From: CALBTQ01 sp036725605
GTDB taxonomy: Bacteria > Lernaellota > Lernaellaia > Lernaellales > Lernaellaceae
Assembly: GCA_036725605.1 (NCBI GenBank)
Contig: DAIMDW010000001.1
Coordinates: 62,001-126,000 of the forward strand
Length of the DNA stretch: 64,000 bases
Direction: 5' to 3'
In this document: one piece after another, positions 34,792 to 43,609 of the stretch
Layout: every line of letters starts with the position of its first letter
Position numbering within the stretch: position 1 is the first letter of the stretch
Program-made: the position numbers and the translations under genes
Notes under the pieces: model-generated
The model's database searches: none
What the model was told of the DNA's origin: nothing
What the model saw: the letters and a program-made list of their open reading frames with translations, nothing else

Positions 34792-37304
34792 GCGAAGCGA
34801 CCGCCGCGAAACGGCAATACCGCATCAAGGAACCCAAGGGCCTTTCGCCACGCGTGCAATGGCTGCGCGACTACTTTTTCCGGGGCACGCAGCGCGCGTG
34901 GAACAACGAGTTCACCGCCTTCACCACCGGCACGCCGTGGGACACCCAGTTCAACGAGCTGACCTTCTACATCGTGCCGGAAAATTACCTGCTCATGCAG
35001 ACCTTCGTTTCCTCGTTCCGGCAGGCCGCGCACCCGGTGAAGCTCGCGCGCGATTTCTGGAACTGGAGCGTCGTCGAGCGGCGCGCCTGGTTCGTCAAAG
35101 AGGTGATGGTCAACTATCTGCCGCAGGAAGTCCTCCCCGGCGATCTGCTGGCCGGCGGCCGCTTCAACCTGCAAACCTCGCTGTGCCTCGACGAGCAGGA
35201 AGCCAAGGAATTCGAACGCCTCGTGCGCGGCAAGCAAGGCGCGCGCGGCAAGATGAAATGGTTCCACGATCACGGCTACGGCAACGCCGGCGCGACCAGC
35301 GGGCATTTGATTCCCGGCCACGAGCGCTTGCTGACGCTCGGCTGGCAGGGCGTGCACGCCGATCTCGAACAAAAGCACAACGCGTTGTCCGGTCCCGAAC
35401 AGCGCGGTCCCCAGGGCGCGCAACTGCGGGCAATGATGACCGCCGCGACCATGCCGCGCGATCTGGCCGCGAAATATTCCGAGGTGCTGCGCCGTCTCGC
35501 CGCGCGCGAAGCCGATCCCGCGCGCAAGCAAGAGATGGTCACCATGGCCGACAACCTCACCCGCGTGCCGTGGGAGCCGCCGCGCAATTTCTGGGAAGCC
35601 GTGCAGGCGCTGTGGCTCAACCACATGCTGGTGATGAGTGATGAAAATTATCCGGGCCCCGGCGTGTCCTTCGGCCGCATCGATCAATACCTGCTGCCGT
35701 ACTGGCGCGCCTCGATCGACGCGGGCATGAACCGCGAGTTCGGCAAGGAAATCCTCAAGTGCTTCTGGATGCACTGCAACACGGTTTACGACGCGCTGAT
35801 CCGCGCCGGCCACCAGGGCATCACCGCCGGCTTCGGCCAACTGATCACGCTGTCGGGCGTGGGCGCGGGCGGGGCCGACATGACCAACGAGCTGACCTAC
35901 ACGATCCTCGAGGTGATCGACGAGATGACGCCGATTCTCGAACCCAAACCCAACGTCCGCCTGCATCGCCAAACGAGCGACGAACTGCTCGACAAGGTCG
36001 TCGACATGGTCGAGGCCAGCCAGGGCGCGCCGTTCCTGCTCAACTTCGACGAGCGTTCGATGGCCGGCATGTTGCGCGAGGCGAAGCGCGCGAACATCGG
36101 GCATCTGATCAACGAAGACAACGTGCACGAATACGCGCCGGTCGGTTGCCTGGAAAACACGATGGTCGGCAACGATCGTTCCGGCACGGTCGACAACAAC
36201 CTCAACCTGCTCAAGGCGGTCGAACTGGCGCTGACCGGCGGCAAGGATCTGCTGCCGTTCGTCGATCCGATCACCGGCAAGAAATCGCCGATCCAGCAGG
36301 ACGGCCCGGCCACCGGCGACGCGACGCAATTCAAGACCTTCGACGAATTCTGGCAGGCCTACGTCAAGCAGACGAAATACATCATCGCCAAGTGCGTGGA
36401 AATCTACGAGCTGTCCGAGTCGATTCGCGCGGCGTATTTCCCCACGCCCTATCTGTCGTGCCTCGTCAAAGGCTGCGCGGAGCAGGGGCGCGACGTCACG
36501 CAGGGCGGCGCTCAAATCAGCTTCACCACGCTCGAAGCGGTGACCTACGCGACCACGGTCGATTCGCTGCTGGCGGTCAAGTACCTCGTCTTCGACGAAA
36601 AAATCTGCACCATGGCCGAACTGATCGCCGCGCTCAAAGACAACTGGGTCGGCCACGAAGTGTTGCAGGCGCGCGCGAAATACAAAGCGCCCAAGTACGG
36701 CCGCGACGACGATGACGCCGACGCCCTGGCGCTACGCGTGATGGACCTGTGGACCGACGAGTGCTGGCGACACACCACCGAATCGACCAACCGCCGTTTC
36801 CGCCCGGGCATGCTCAGTTGGAATTACTGGGTCGGCGACGGCTACGTGCTGGCCGCCAGTCCCGACGGCCGTCCCAAGGGCCAGTTTTTGTCCAACGCGA
36901 TCTGTCCCTCCAACGGCGCGGACATCAACGGACCGACCGCCAACGCCAACTCGGTCGGCAAAGCGCTGGGCGGCAAGAGCGACAACGGCGACGGCGATTG
37001 GCAGGGCTATCTCAACAGCTTGCCCAACGGCGCGAGCCACACGATGACCTTCAATCCCTCGTTGCTGCGCGACCCGGAGCACAAGGCGAAGTTCAAGGCG
37101 TTCCTGCGCGGCTATACGGAAAACGGCGGCACGGCGTTGCAGATCAACATTCTCGATCCCGACATGCTGCGCGACGCGCAACAACATCCGCAGGATTACC
37201 GCCATCTGCTGGTGCGCGTGACCGGCTACAACGCCTACTTCACCAGCATCGGCAAGGAGCTGCAGGACGAGGTCATCGCGCGGCTCAGCCACGCGAAATT
37301 CTAA
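34788..37304 (+). CDS. Glycyl radical enzyme, GCxE eliminase/decarboxylase-like, substrate unknown
   Basis: An 838-residue glycyl radical enzyme, close to the usual 780-900. The C-terminal radical loop is RVTGYNAYF with the radical Gly at residue 813. The active-site thiyl residue is Cys454 in YAPVGCLEN. Glu456 two positions later fits the GCxE signature of diol/glycerol dehydratases, choline lyase, hydroxyproline dehydratase and arylacetate decarboxylases. It excludes pyruvate formate-lyase, which has adjacent Cys, and argues against benzylsuccinate-type synthases. The next residue is Asn rather than the Pro of classical GCVEP eliminases. No microcompartment genes are nearby. The operon order is regulator, enzyme, activase, PNPOx-like protein. 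It works only without oxygen. Confidence 0.93.
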   Translation: MSEATAAKRQYRIKEPKGLSPRVQWLRDYFFRGTQRAWNNEFTAFTTGTPWDTQFNELTFYIVPENYLLMQTFVSSFRQAAHPVKLARDFWNWSVVERRAWFVKEVMVNYLPQEVLPGDLLAGGRFNLQTSLCLDEQEAKEFERLVRGKQGARGKMKWFHDHGYGNAGATSGHLIPGHERLLTLGWQGVHADLEQKHNALSGPEQRGPQGAQLRAMMTAATMPRDLAAKYSEVLRRLAAREADPARKQEMVTMADNLTRVPWEPPRNFWEAVQALWLNHMLVMSDENYPGPGVSFGRIDQYLLPYWRASIDAGMNREFGKEILKCFWMHCNTVYDALIRAGHQGITAGFGQLITLSGVGAGGADMTNELTYTILEVIDEMTPILEPKPNVRLHRQTSDELLDKVVDMVEASQGAPFLLNFDERSMAGMLREAKRANIGHLINEDNVHEYAPVGCLENTMVGNDRSGTVDNNLNLLKAVELALTGGKDLLPFVDPITGKKSPIQQDGPATGDATQFKTFDEFWQAYVKQTKYIIAKCVEIYELSESIRAAYFPTPYLSCLVKGCAEQGRDVTQGGAQISFTTLEAVTYATTVDSLLAVKYLVFDEKICTMAELIAALKDNWVGHEVLQARAKYKAPKYGRDDDDADALALRVMDLWTDECWRHTTESTNRRFRPGMLSWNYWVGDGYVLAASPDGRPKGQFLSNAICPSNGADINGPTANANSVGKALGGKSDNGDGDWQGYLNSLPNGASHTMTFNPSLLRDPEHKAKFKAFLRGYTENGGTALQINILDPDMLRDAQQHPQDYRHLLVRVTGYNAYFTSIGKELQDEVIARLSHAKF

Positions 37305-37311
37305 CGGAGGA

Positions 37312-38319
37312 ATGGTGAGCGAACCGACTGCCGTCGTATTGAACATTCAGCGGATGTCCACCGAGGACGGACCGGGCATTCGCACGACCGTGTTTTTCAA
37401 AGGCTGCTCGCTGGCCTGCGACTGGTGCCACAATCCGGAAAGCCTGTCGCGCAAACCGCAGGTGCAGTGGTTCGCCTCGCGCTGCCTGGGCTGCCGCCTG
37501 TGCGTTGACGCGTGCCCCAACAAGGTCATCACGTTCACCAAGAAGGGCGTGGAGATCGACCGCGCACGGTGCGTCGGTTGCGGCGCCTGCGCCAAGGAAT
37601 GCCCCTCGACCGCGCTGGAATTGCTCGGCCGGACGTGGAAACTCTCCGCGTTGGTCGATGAGGTGGCCAAGGACGCCGCGTACTTTCAGCAGTCCGGGGG
37701 CGGGGTGACCGTCTCGGGCGGCGAGCCGACGATGCAGGCCGAATTCGTCGCTGCGTTTCTCGCCGCGATGCGCGAGCGCGGTTTGCACACGGCGCTCGAC
37801 ACCTGCGGGCAATGCGCGCCCGAGGCGCTGGCCGCGATTTTGCCGCACGCCGACATGGTGCTGTTCGACATGAAACTCATCGACGCCGCCGCGCACAAAA
37901 AGCACACCGGCGCGTCCAACAAGAAGATCCTGGAAAACCTGCTGGTCGTGCGCGACTTCATGAAAAAGCACAAAAACCCGAGCGCGTTGTGGATCCGCAC
38001 GCCGATCATCCCCGACGCCACCGCGAGTTTCGACAACCTGCGCGGCATCGGCGCGTGGCTCGCCGAGCACCTGGGCAAGCGCGTCGATCGCTGGGACTTG
38101 TGCGCGTTCAACAACCTGTGCCGCGACCAATACGTGCGTCTCGGCCTCCAGTGGCCCTACGCCGATCAAGAGCCGTTCACGCGCGCGACGATGGAAAAGC
38201 TCGCGCAGGCCGCGCGCGAATCGGGCGTTGCGCCCGCCGCCGTGCACTGGAGCGGCGCGACGAAACTGGAAGACGGACAAGAAACTCCGCTGCGTTCGGT
38301 CAAAGACGCGGCGTGCTGA
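37312..38319 (+). CDS. Glycyl radical enzyme activating enzyme (radical SAM)
   Basis: 335 residues. ATG 37312 is only one base from GGAGG, and GTG 37315 may be the real start. The radical SAM cluster motif CX3CX2C is Cys32, 36 and 39 (GCSLACDWC). Two inserted ferredoxin-like 4Fe-4S motifs follow: Cys58/61/64/68 and Cys87/90/93/97. This insertion is typical of activases for eliminase and decarboxylase-type glycyl radical enzymes and absent from PFL activase. SGGEPTMQ is the SAM-binding GGE motif. It should abstract hydrogen from Gly813 of the enzyme encoded 7 bp upstream. Confidence 0.95.
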   Translation: MVSEPTAVVLNIQRMSTEDGPGIRTTVFFKGCSLACDWCHNPESLSRKPQVQWFASRCLGCRLCVDACPNKVITFTKKGVEIDRARCVGCGACAKECPSTALELLGRTWKLSALVDEVAKDAAYFQQSGGGVTVSGGEPTMQAEFVAAFLAAMRERGLHTALDTCGQCAPEALAAILPHADMVLFDMKLIDAAAHKKHTGASNKKILENLLVVRDFMKKHKNPSALWIRTPIIPDATASFDNLRGIGAWLAEHLGKRVDRWDLCAFNNLCRDQYVRLGLQWPYADQEPFTRATMEKLAQAARESGVAPAAVHWSGATKLEDGQETPLRSVKDAAC

Positions 38320-38330
38320 CGGGGAGAAAC

Positions 38331-39179
38331 ATGATGAAAACCCTGACCGCGTTCGAGGCGCAGGACATGAAGCTTTTCGAGCCGACCGAAAAAGTCGGCA
38401 TGCTCGCCACCATCAACGAGGACGGCCTGCTGCACCTGACGCTGATCACCGCCATGCAGGCCAAGACCCCGCGCCAGTTGATCTGGGGCCAGTTCACCGA
38501 AGGGCTGAGCAAACAACACGTGAAGAACAATCCGCGCACCGCGTTTCTCATCATGACCCTCGACCGAAAAATGTGGCGCGGCAAAGCCAACTACACCCAT
38601 GCGGTGAAAGAGGGCGACGACTACATCATGTTCAACGAAAAGCCGATGTTCCGCTACAACTCCTACTTCGGCATCAACACCGTGCACTACATGGACCTGC
38701 TGGAAACCACGCCCCGCCGGAGCCTGCCGCTGCCGAGCATCGTCGTTTCCTCGCTGCTTACGCTGGCGGCGAAAAGCGCGGCGAAAACCGGGCAGGCCGA
38801 GCCGATTCTCACCCCGTGGGCCGAGGGCGTGTTCAACATGATCGGCGGACCGAAGTTCCTCGCCGCGATCGGCGACGACGGCTACCCGTTCATCGTGCCG
38901 CTGATGCAGTGTATGGCCGCCGACAGCCGCCGCCTGGTCTTCTCCCCGTTGGCCTACGGCGAGGATCTGGCGCGCCTGCCCAAGGGCGCGAAGGTCGCCA
39001 TCTACGCCATGACCATGCAGATGGAGACGATCCTCGTGCGCGGCGATTTTCTCGGCTTCGACTCCTATCGCCTGCTGAAAATGGGCACGGTGGACATCGA
39101 CTACGTTTACAACTCGATGCCGCCCAAGCACGGGCAGATTTATCCGCGCGTGCCGCTCACGCCGGTGGTCGATTTCTGA
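38331..39179 (+). CDS. PNPOx-like flavin-binding split-barrel protein (putative)
   Basis: 282 residues from ATG 38331 behind GGGGAG, 11 bp after the activase gene. The N-terminal half (KVGMLATINEDGLLHLTLIT, then NNPRTAFLIM) resembles the pyridoxamine-phosphate-oxidase-like split barrel that binds FMN, F420 or haem. The C-terminal half repeats the theme (KFLAAIGDDGYPFIVPLMQC), suggesting two tandem barrels. Its role in a glycyl radical operon is unclear. Redox repair, or handling of a product of the radical enzyme, are possibilities without direct evidence. Confidence 0.72.
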   Translation: MMKTLTAFEAQDMKLFEPTEKVGMLATINEDGLLHLTLITAMQAKTPRQLIWGQFTEGLSKQHVKNNPRTAFLIMTLDRKMWRGKANYTHAVKEGDDYIMFNEKPMFRYNSYFGINTVHYMDLLETTPRRSLPLPSIVVSSLLTLAAKSAAKTGQAEPILTPWAEGVFNMIGGPKFLAAIGDDGYPFIVPLMQCMAADSRRLVFSPLAYGEDLARLPKGAKVAIYAMTMQMETILVRGDFLGFDSYRLLKMGTVDIDYVYNSMPPKHGQIYPRVPLTPVVDF

Positions 39180-39271
39180 CCCGCTTGGAATCCGCGCCGT
39201 CGTTGGTTATCATTCCCTCGACCTACCCTTAGTGCAACAATCGCGAGCCGAACGAACGTGGAGGAAGATCC

Positions 39272-40102
39272 ATGGTTCAAGTCGATGTTTTCTGGTCCTA
39301 CGCCCTGGGCGCGGGCTTCGCCATCGCCGCGCATCGCCAACTGGCCGTGCCGCGCGTCAACGACGCCGCCGCGCCGTGCGCCCATGCCGCGCCCGAGTGG
39401 TACACGCACCACACCTTCGTTTCCACCGTGCTGTTTCTGGCGACGATCTTCGCGCCGTCGGGCGTGTGCCTGCTGTGGGCCTACCCGAGTTGGGAGACGA
39501 TGCACGTCTGGGACCGAAGTTTGTGGGTCTGGATGGTCGCGCTGTTCGCGATCACCAACATCACCCAGGGTGTTTTAGGCTATTATGTGGTGTATAAACT
39601 GATTCGTCGCGGCAAGCTCTACTGGGCGTACCTGCAACTGCCGCTCGGCTATTTCCTGATGTTCTTCATTCTCGTGCACGGCTGGGACGGCACGGGCTAC
39701 ATGCGCTTTTTCTCCTCGTCCAAGGAGCGGTTCCTCAACTGGGATTGGACGAACATCCCCGCGTTTTTCATCAGCGACGTGGGCATCACGCTGTACATCA
39801 TGGGTTTGGTCATGATCCCCGTGCTGTTGTACCTGGTCGGCAAATGGCTCTACGCCGGCTTCGCCATGGCCGGCACGCCGGCGCCCGCGTCGCGCATGAC
39901 GATCCACAAGTACTTTTTGCAGGCGGTGTTCGTCGGCGGCTTGGGCCACGCCATCGCGGCGAGTTTGTTGATTCGTTGGCTGGGGTGGGGGATCGGCTTG
40001 GCGATCTTCGTCGTTGCGTCGTTCCTCATCGGCTGGCGGCGCGGCGGCTATTTGCACAAACTGGCGGCGAAGACCTTACTGCCCCAGGGAGATCGGTTTT
40101 AG
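39272..40102 (+). CDS. Multi-pass membrane protein
   Basis: 276 residues starting at ATG 39272 behind GGAGG. About six or seven transmembrane helices are visible, with conserved-looking polar residues in PEWYTHHTFVSTVLFLATIF, FILVHGWDGTGYMRFF and IHKYFLQAVFVGGLGHAIAA. The several His in or near helices could bind metal or haem, but no known motif is complete. Family not recognised. It lies 92 bp after the PNPOx-like gene on the same strand and may or may not belong to that operon. Its 3' end overlaps the convergent acyltransferase gene by 27 bp. Confidence 0.68.
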   Translation: MVQVDVFWSYALGAGFAIAAHRQLAVPRVNDAAAPCAHAAPEWYTHHTFVSTVLFLATIFAPSGVCLLWAYPSWETMHVWDRSLWVWMVALFAITNITQGVLGYYVVYKLIRRGKLYWAYLQLPLGYFLMFFILVHGWDGTGYMRFFSSSKERFLNWDWTNIPAFFISDVGITLYIMGLVMIPVLLYLVGKWLYAGFAMAGTPAPASRMTIHKYFLQAVFVGGLGHAIAASLLIRWLGWGIGLAIFVVASFLIGWRRGGYLHKLAAKTLLPQGDRF

Positions 40103-41008
40103 CTTCAACGAGCTCTGCGGGAACATGCCGTATTTGTAGTAGTGCTCCAACAACCGGTCCTTTTCCTGGAAACGCTCGATCAGCCACGCCGTCAGCGCCT
40201 CGGCGTCTTCGGGCATTTCCTCGACCGCGAAGCGCCGCACGTGAAGATGCGCCCGTTTCGCGCTCCCTTTGATCCACTGCCACAGCGTCGGCACGCCGTC
40301 GATGTACCCGATCGTCAGATCGTACACCGCGTCGATGTGTCCGCGCAGCGACTGCACCGACGCGACGAAGCCCTTCGTGCGCGGCATCATCACGTACTTG
40401 AGCGGCGGCAACTTCAGCTTTTCGGTATAGGAATTGCTCAGCAGCAGTTTCGACGGCTTGATCCGCGTGCCTTCGACGAAGCTGATCAGCCACAGCGGAA
40501 TGCGGTGGTGCAAAATCTTATGGAAGACGTGGTTGATCTTTTCCCGGTCGGCCGTCCAATCGCGTTTGACGAACAGGCAATCCAGAAACAGCAGGCCCCA
40601 GCCGGCGCCGGGCACGTACTTGACGATGTCCTTGACGAACCACTTCAAATCGCCCAGGCGTTTCTTCCGCCGCGCCAGCGAAAAGATGACCGGGATGTCG
40701 GTCATCTCGACGTGGTTGGCCACCACGATCGTGTTTTCGCGCTCGGGCACGTCGTCGCCGCTGATGATCACCTTCGTGCGGTGCAGCCGCTCGGCCCACA
40801 GCACGCACCAGCCCCACCACAGGTTGGCGCCGAAGCGCATGATCTTGCGGAAGGCGCGTTGCGAAAACAGGCGCACGGGCAGGGAGACGATCTGCACGCC
40901 GTTGGCAAACAGCAGCGTCGGTCCCAGAATCAGCGAGGCGAACAAGCCGCGCGCGCTGTGCATGAAGTTGCGCAATCCTTTCGGATTGGTCAATTTTTTG
41001 ATTTCCAT
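40076..41008 (-). CDS. Lysophospholipid acyltransferase, eukaryote-like AGPAT type
   Basis: 310 residues from ATG 41008, with GAGGA upstream; an in-frame start at 41074 is less likely. It belongs to the LPLAT (PlsC) superfamily. The catalytic HX4D is His99-Asp104 in ANHVEMTD, and the acceptor motif is FVEGTR. The rest matches the AGPAT3/4/5-LCLAT1 branch better than bacterial PlsC: KYVPGAGWGLLFLDCLFVKR, LKYVMMPRTKGF and AVYDLTIGY. One or two N-terminal hydrophobic segments should anchor it to the inner membrane. The expected reaction is acyl transfer to a lysophospholipid or lysophosphatidate. Confidence 0.88.
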   Translation of the reverse strand: MEIKKLTNPKGLRNFMHSARGLFASLILGPTLLFANGVQIVSLPVRLFSQRAFRKIMRFGANLWWGWCVLWAERLHRTKVIISGDDVPERENTIVVANHVEMTDIPVIFSLARRKKRLGDLKWFVKDIVKYVPGAGWGLLFLDCLFVKRDWTADREKINHVFHKILHHRIPLWLISFVEGTRIKPSKLLLSNSYTEKLKLPPLKYVMMPRTKGFVASVQSLRGHIDAVYDLTIGYIDGVPTLWQWIKGSAKRAHLHVRRFAVEEMPEDAEALTAWLIERFQEKDRLLEHYYKYGMFPQSSLKLKPISLGQ

Positions 41009-41118
41009 TTTCGCGAGTCCTCGATCTCTATTCCACACTAACCAGCACGTGAACGTCGGCAAGGCTATATACACATTTTAACCATGATTGTCCAGAAAGA
41101 TGAACGATCGCTCGGTTT

Positions 41119-42873
41119 TTACCAATCCGGCCCGATGTATCCGTAATACCGGCCCATCCAATACGGCAGCAGGTAATCATGCCCGGTGCGTTCGCGGCCG
41201 TTGTCGTCGCCGCCGTCCAGCACGAACGGGCTGCGGTGCCAGATGCACATATCCGGCACGCGCAGGTTGGCCGGCAGCGGCTCCAGCGCCAGCTCCGGCC
41301 GCTGCGGATTTTTCTCGATGTCCGGATTCGCGCTGTTTTCGATATACCGGTCGCGCAACGGCGGATCGACGAACGCGTCCATCTGCCAGATCGACTGCAT
41401 GATCGTCACCGGATCGCGGTAGGCGGTCGAATATTGGAACCACGGCGAGAAGGTGGGGTTGGCCTCCGACGAACCGCGTCGCAGCGCCAGAATATCGCCC
41501 GTGTCGTTCCACAACTGGTTGGCGAAAGCGTCGCTGTACATCGACCACAGAATCAGATCGTTTTCCACTTCCAATCGCGTGAGCGTGTACATGTTTTCAT
41601 AGGCCATGTAGACGTTGTAATGCTTGGTCGCGTAGCCCAGGTACACCCAGAGGAAATTCGTCACCACCCATTGGTAGTCGCGGTCGATCAACTCCCAATA
41701 ATAATCCGAGAAACGTTGCTCGCCGCTGACGTGATAGGCGAGGCTGAACCACGCCAGACTTGCCGCGGCCGCCAGCCCGTTGGGCACCGGCCAGCCCTCC
41801 AGGAAATACCCGCGAAAATCGCCGTAGGTCGTCGGCTCGCCGTCCACGTCGTAAATGCGCAAACCGCCTTCCCACATATAGTCCGCGATCTCGACGATCG
41901 TCCGGCGCACGGTGATTTGCACCTGAAAATCTTCGACCAGGTCGTACATGGTCGCCAGCCCGACCAGCGCGCCGCTGTACTGGTCGATCGACACGTCGCC
42001 TTTCCAATAGTAGTCCGCGAATTCGCCTTCGCCCAAGTGGTTTTCCGACTCCGGCGTGAATGAGGTGAATTCGTTCGGGCCCATCGGCGCGTCCGCCGGC
42101 ATGTAGCTGCGTGACAGCAGGCCCGGAATGCCGTTGACGCGGTTGAGCAGATCCAACCCCCGCGTGTGCAGCCGCGCGTTGTCCAGCGCTTCGTCGGTGC
42201 CTTCCACCGCGTACCGGAACGCCGCGCCCGCCGACGAATTGCCGTGAATGAAGCACGCGTCGCCCAGATCGGTGAACCAGTAATCGCCGTTCGGATCGTC
42301 CGGGTTGTCCGCCGTCACCGACAGCCCGTCGCAGTTGTGCCGTTGATCGTAGATCTCCTGGTATGCACGCGCCTTGCGCAGCAGCGGACCATCTTCGTTC
42401 GGGTCGCCCACGCGGATGCCGAAAGCTTCGCTTGCCGTCTCAGGCTCGGCGCTCGAATCGGTCACCGTCACCACGAAGTAGTACAGCTTCTCGTCCTCGG
42501 CCGTCGTGCCCGACAACAAGCCCGTGTCCGGATCGAGCGTCAGACCGGTCGGCGGCGTGCCGTGGGTGATCGTCCAGTCGTGATAAGGCTTATGACCGCC
42601 CGTCGCCTTGAACTGGTATTCGTAATACTCTCCCGGCGGGGCCACCGGCGGAAACTCGTGGGTGATCATGATATCCCAGGGCCATTCCTCATCGTCGTCG
42701 TCAGCGGTGTCGTCATCGTTGGCGGTATCGTCGTCGATGTCGTCGTCCGCGGTGTCATCGTCGTCGTCGTCGTTGTCATCGTCGTCGTCGTCGTCGTCGC
42801 AGGAGCAGGCGGAGAAGGCGATTGGCAAAATCAACAAAAGAACGAAAATTGTCATCGTTCGCAATAGTTTCAT
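41119..42873 (-). CDS. Asp-rich lipoprotein with Ig-like and alpha/alpha-barrel-like domains
   Basis: 584 residues. The signal peptide has its lipidated Cys at 23 (FSAC) or 25. An Asp/Thr-rich spacer covers ~25-62. Residues ~70-150 resemble a putative-Ig / cadherin-like domain with the phrase GTPPTGLTLDPDTGLLSGT. Residues ~160-584 are paralogous to the lipoprotein at 352-1974, sharing the YDLV segment, an AWFSLAYHVSGE segment and the C-terminal DYLLPYW. The Ig-like domain is absent from that paralogue. A candidate promoter lies upstream at 42908-42937. Surface glycan interaction is inferred from the fold-like texture only. Confidence 0.8.
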   Translation of the reverse strand: MKLLRTMTIFVLLLILPIAFSACSCDDDDDDDDNDDDDDDTADDDIDDDTANDDDTADDDDEEWPWDIMITHEFPPVAPPGEYYEYQFKATGGHKPYHDWTITHGTPPTGLTLDPDTGLLSGTTAEDEKLYYFVVTVTDSSAEPETASEAFGIRVGDPNEDGPLLRKARAYQEIYDQRHNCDGLSVTADNPDDPNGDYWFTDLGDACFIHGNSSAGAAFRYAVEGTDEALDNARLHTRGLDLLNRVNGIPGLLSRSYMPADAPMGPNEFTSFTPESENHLGEGEFADYYWKGDVSIDQYSGALVGLATMYDLVEDFQVQITVRRTIVEIADYMWEGGLRIYDVDGEPTTYGDFRGYFLEGWPVPNGLAAAASLAWFSLAYHVSGEQRFSDYYWELIDRDYQWVVTNFLWVYLGYATKHYNVYMAYENMYTLTRLEVENDLILWSMYSDAFANQLWNDTGDILALRRGSSEANPTFSPWFQYSTAYRDPVTIMQSIWQMDAFVDPPLRDRYIENSANPDIEKNPQRPELALEPLPANLRVPDMCIWHRSPFVLDGGDDNGRERTGHDYLLPYWMGRYYGYIGPDW

Positions 42874-42907
42874 TTTGTTACACCCGTTTTCGTTGTCGAT
42901 TTTTACA

Positions 42908-42937
42908 ACTCTAAAGAGAACTAAATTCCCTTGTCAA
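42908..42937 (-). promoter_or_regulatory. Candidate sigma-70 promoter (minus strand)
   Basis: On the minus strand, TTGACA, an 18-bp spacer and TAGAGT lie 35 bp upstream of the lipoprotein start at 42873. Confidence 0.45.
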
Positions 42938-42980
42938 GTTCCGCCGGCGAGCCGCCCTGCGCCCCCAAAGAAAATGCGGC

Positions 42981-43010
42981 TTGACAAAATGGAATGATTT
43001 TATATATATA
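42981..43010 (+). promoter_or_regulatory. Candidate sigma-70 promoter of argR
   Basis: A consensus TTGACA (42981-42986) is followed by a run of TATATA. A -10 at 43003-43008 (16-bp spacer) or 43005-43010 (18-bp spacer) would place the transcript start next to the ARG-box palindrome, ~95 bp before the argR start codon. Confidence 0.6.
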
Positions 43011-43018
43011 CATGACTA

Positions 43019-43034
43019 TTGAATAATAATTCAA
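43019..43034. promoter_or_regulatory. ARG-box-like operator
   Basis: TTGAATAATAATTCAA is a perfect 6-bp-arm palindrome matching the ArgR operator core TGAATwwwwATTCA. It overlaps or follows the predicted transcript start of argR, the geometry of autorepression. Confidence 0.65.
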
Positions 43035-43111
43035 AACTAACTCCTCCCCACACAGTTTTGATTTTTATTGAGGACACGTGTGCTCATGGTGCGTACAAGT
43101 AGGGAGTTGTT

Positions 43112-43561
43112 ATGGTTGAAACCAAGAGACGCCGGAAATTGATTCGCGAATTGGTAAAGGAAAATTCCCTTTCAACCCAGCAGGAAATTGTCGATCTGCT
43201 GATCAAACAAAGCATCTCCACCACCCAGGCTTCGGTTTCGCGCGACATCAAGGCGCTGGGTTTGATCAAGGTCGACGGTTTCTACAGCCTGCCGACCATC
43301 GGCCAATCCGGTGGGACGTTCACCAAGCGCCTTAGCGGTCGCGTGCACAGCGTGCGTCGCGCGGGCGACAACCTGTTGGTGCTGCATACCAATCCCGGCG
43401 AGGCCGGCGCGGTGGCTTTGGCTCTCGACGGGGCGCGCTGGAGCGCCGTGGTCGGTTGCGTCGCCGGCGACGACACCGTCTTTATCGCCTGCGACGGTAA
43501 GGCGGCGCTCAACCAGGTGTATGCCTCGCTCGAGTCGATCATCAGCGAAGGGGATGTCTGA
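43112..43561 (+). CDS. argR: Arginine repressor ArgR
   Basis: 149 residues, the normal length for ArgR. ATG 43112 follows GGGAG. The N-terminal ~75 residues are the ArgR winged helix: STQQEIVDLLIKQSISTTQASVSRDIKALGLIKV. The C-terminal trimerisation and arginine-binding domain shows HTNPGEAGAVALALDGARW and VGCVAGDDTVFI, with the arginine-binding Asp pair in GDDT retained. No arginine biosynthesis or catabolism gene is in the window, so its targets lie elsewhere apart from its own promoter and possibly the secreted protein at 3582. It is convergent with the radical SAM gene. Confidence 0.93.
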   Translation: MVETKRRRKLIRELVKENSLSTQQEIVDLLIKQSISTTQASVSRDIKALGLIKVDGFYSLPTIGQSGGTFTKRLSGRVHSVRRAGDNLLVLHTNPGEAGAVALALDGARWSAVVGCVAGDDTVFIACDGKAALNQVYASLESIISEGDV

Positions 43562-43609
43562 CGACCAGCGGCGGAAAGCGCGGGACTTGACCAAACGGCA
43601 CCGATGGAT

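Noticed and set aside
34563..36656. 697-codon minus-strand frame opposite the glycyl radical enzyme
   Set aside because: Shadow frame; the plus strand has clear catalytic motifs.
34788..37304. Propanediol dehydratase role linked to rhamnose use
   Set aside because: The motif is GCLEN rather than GCVEP, no microcompartment genes are present, and the rhamnose genes are 22 kb away.
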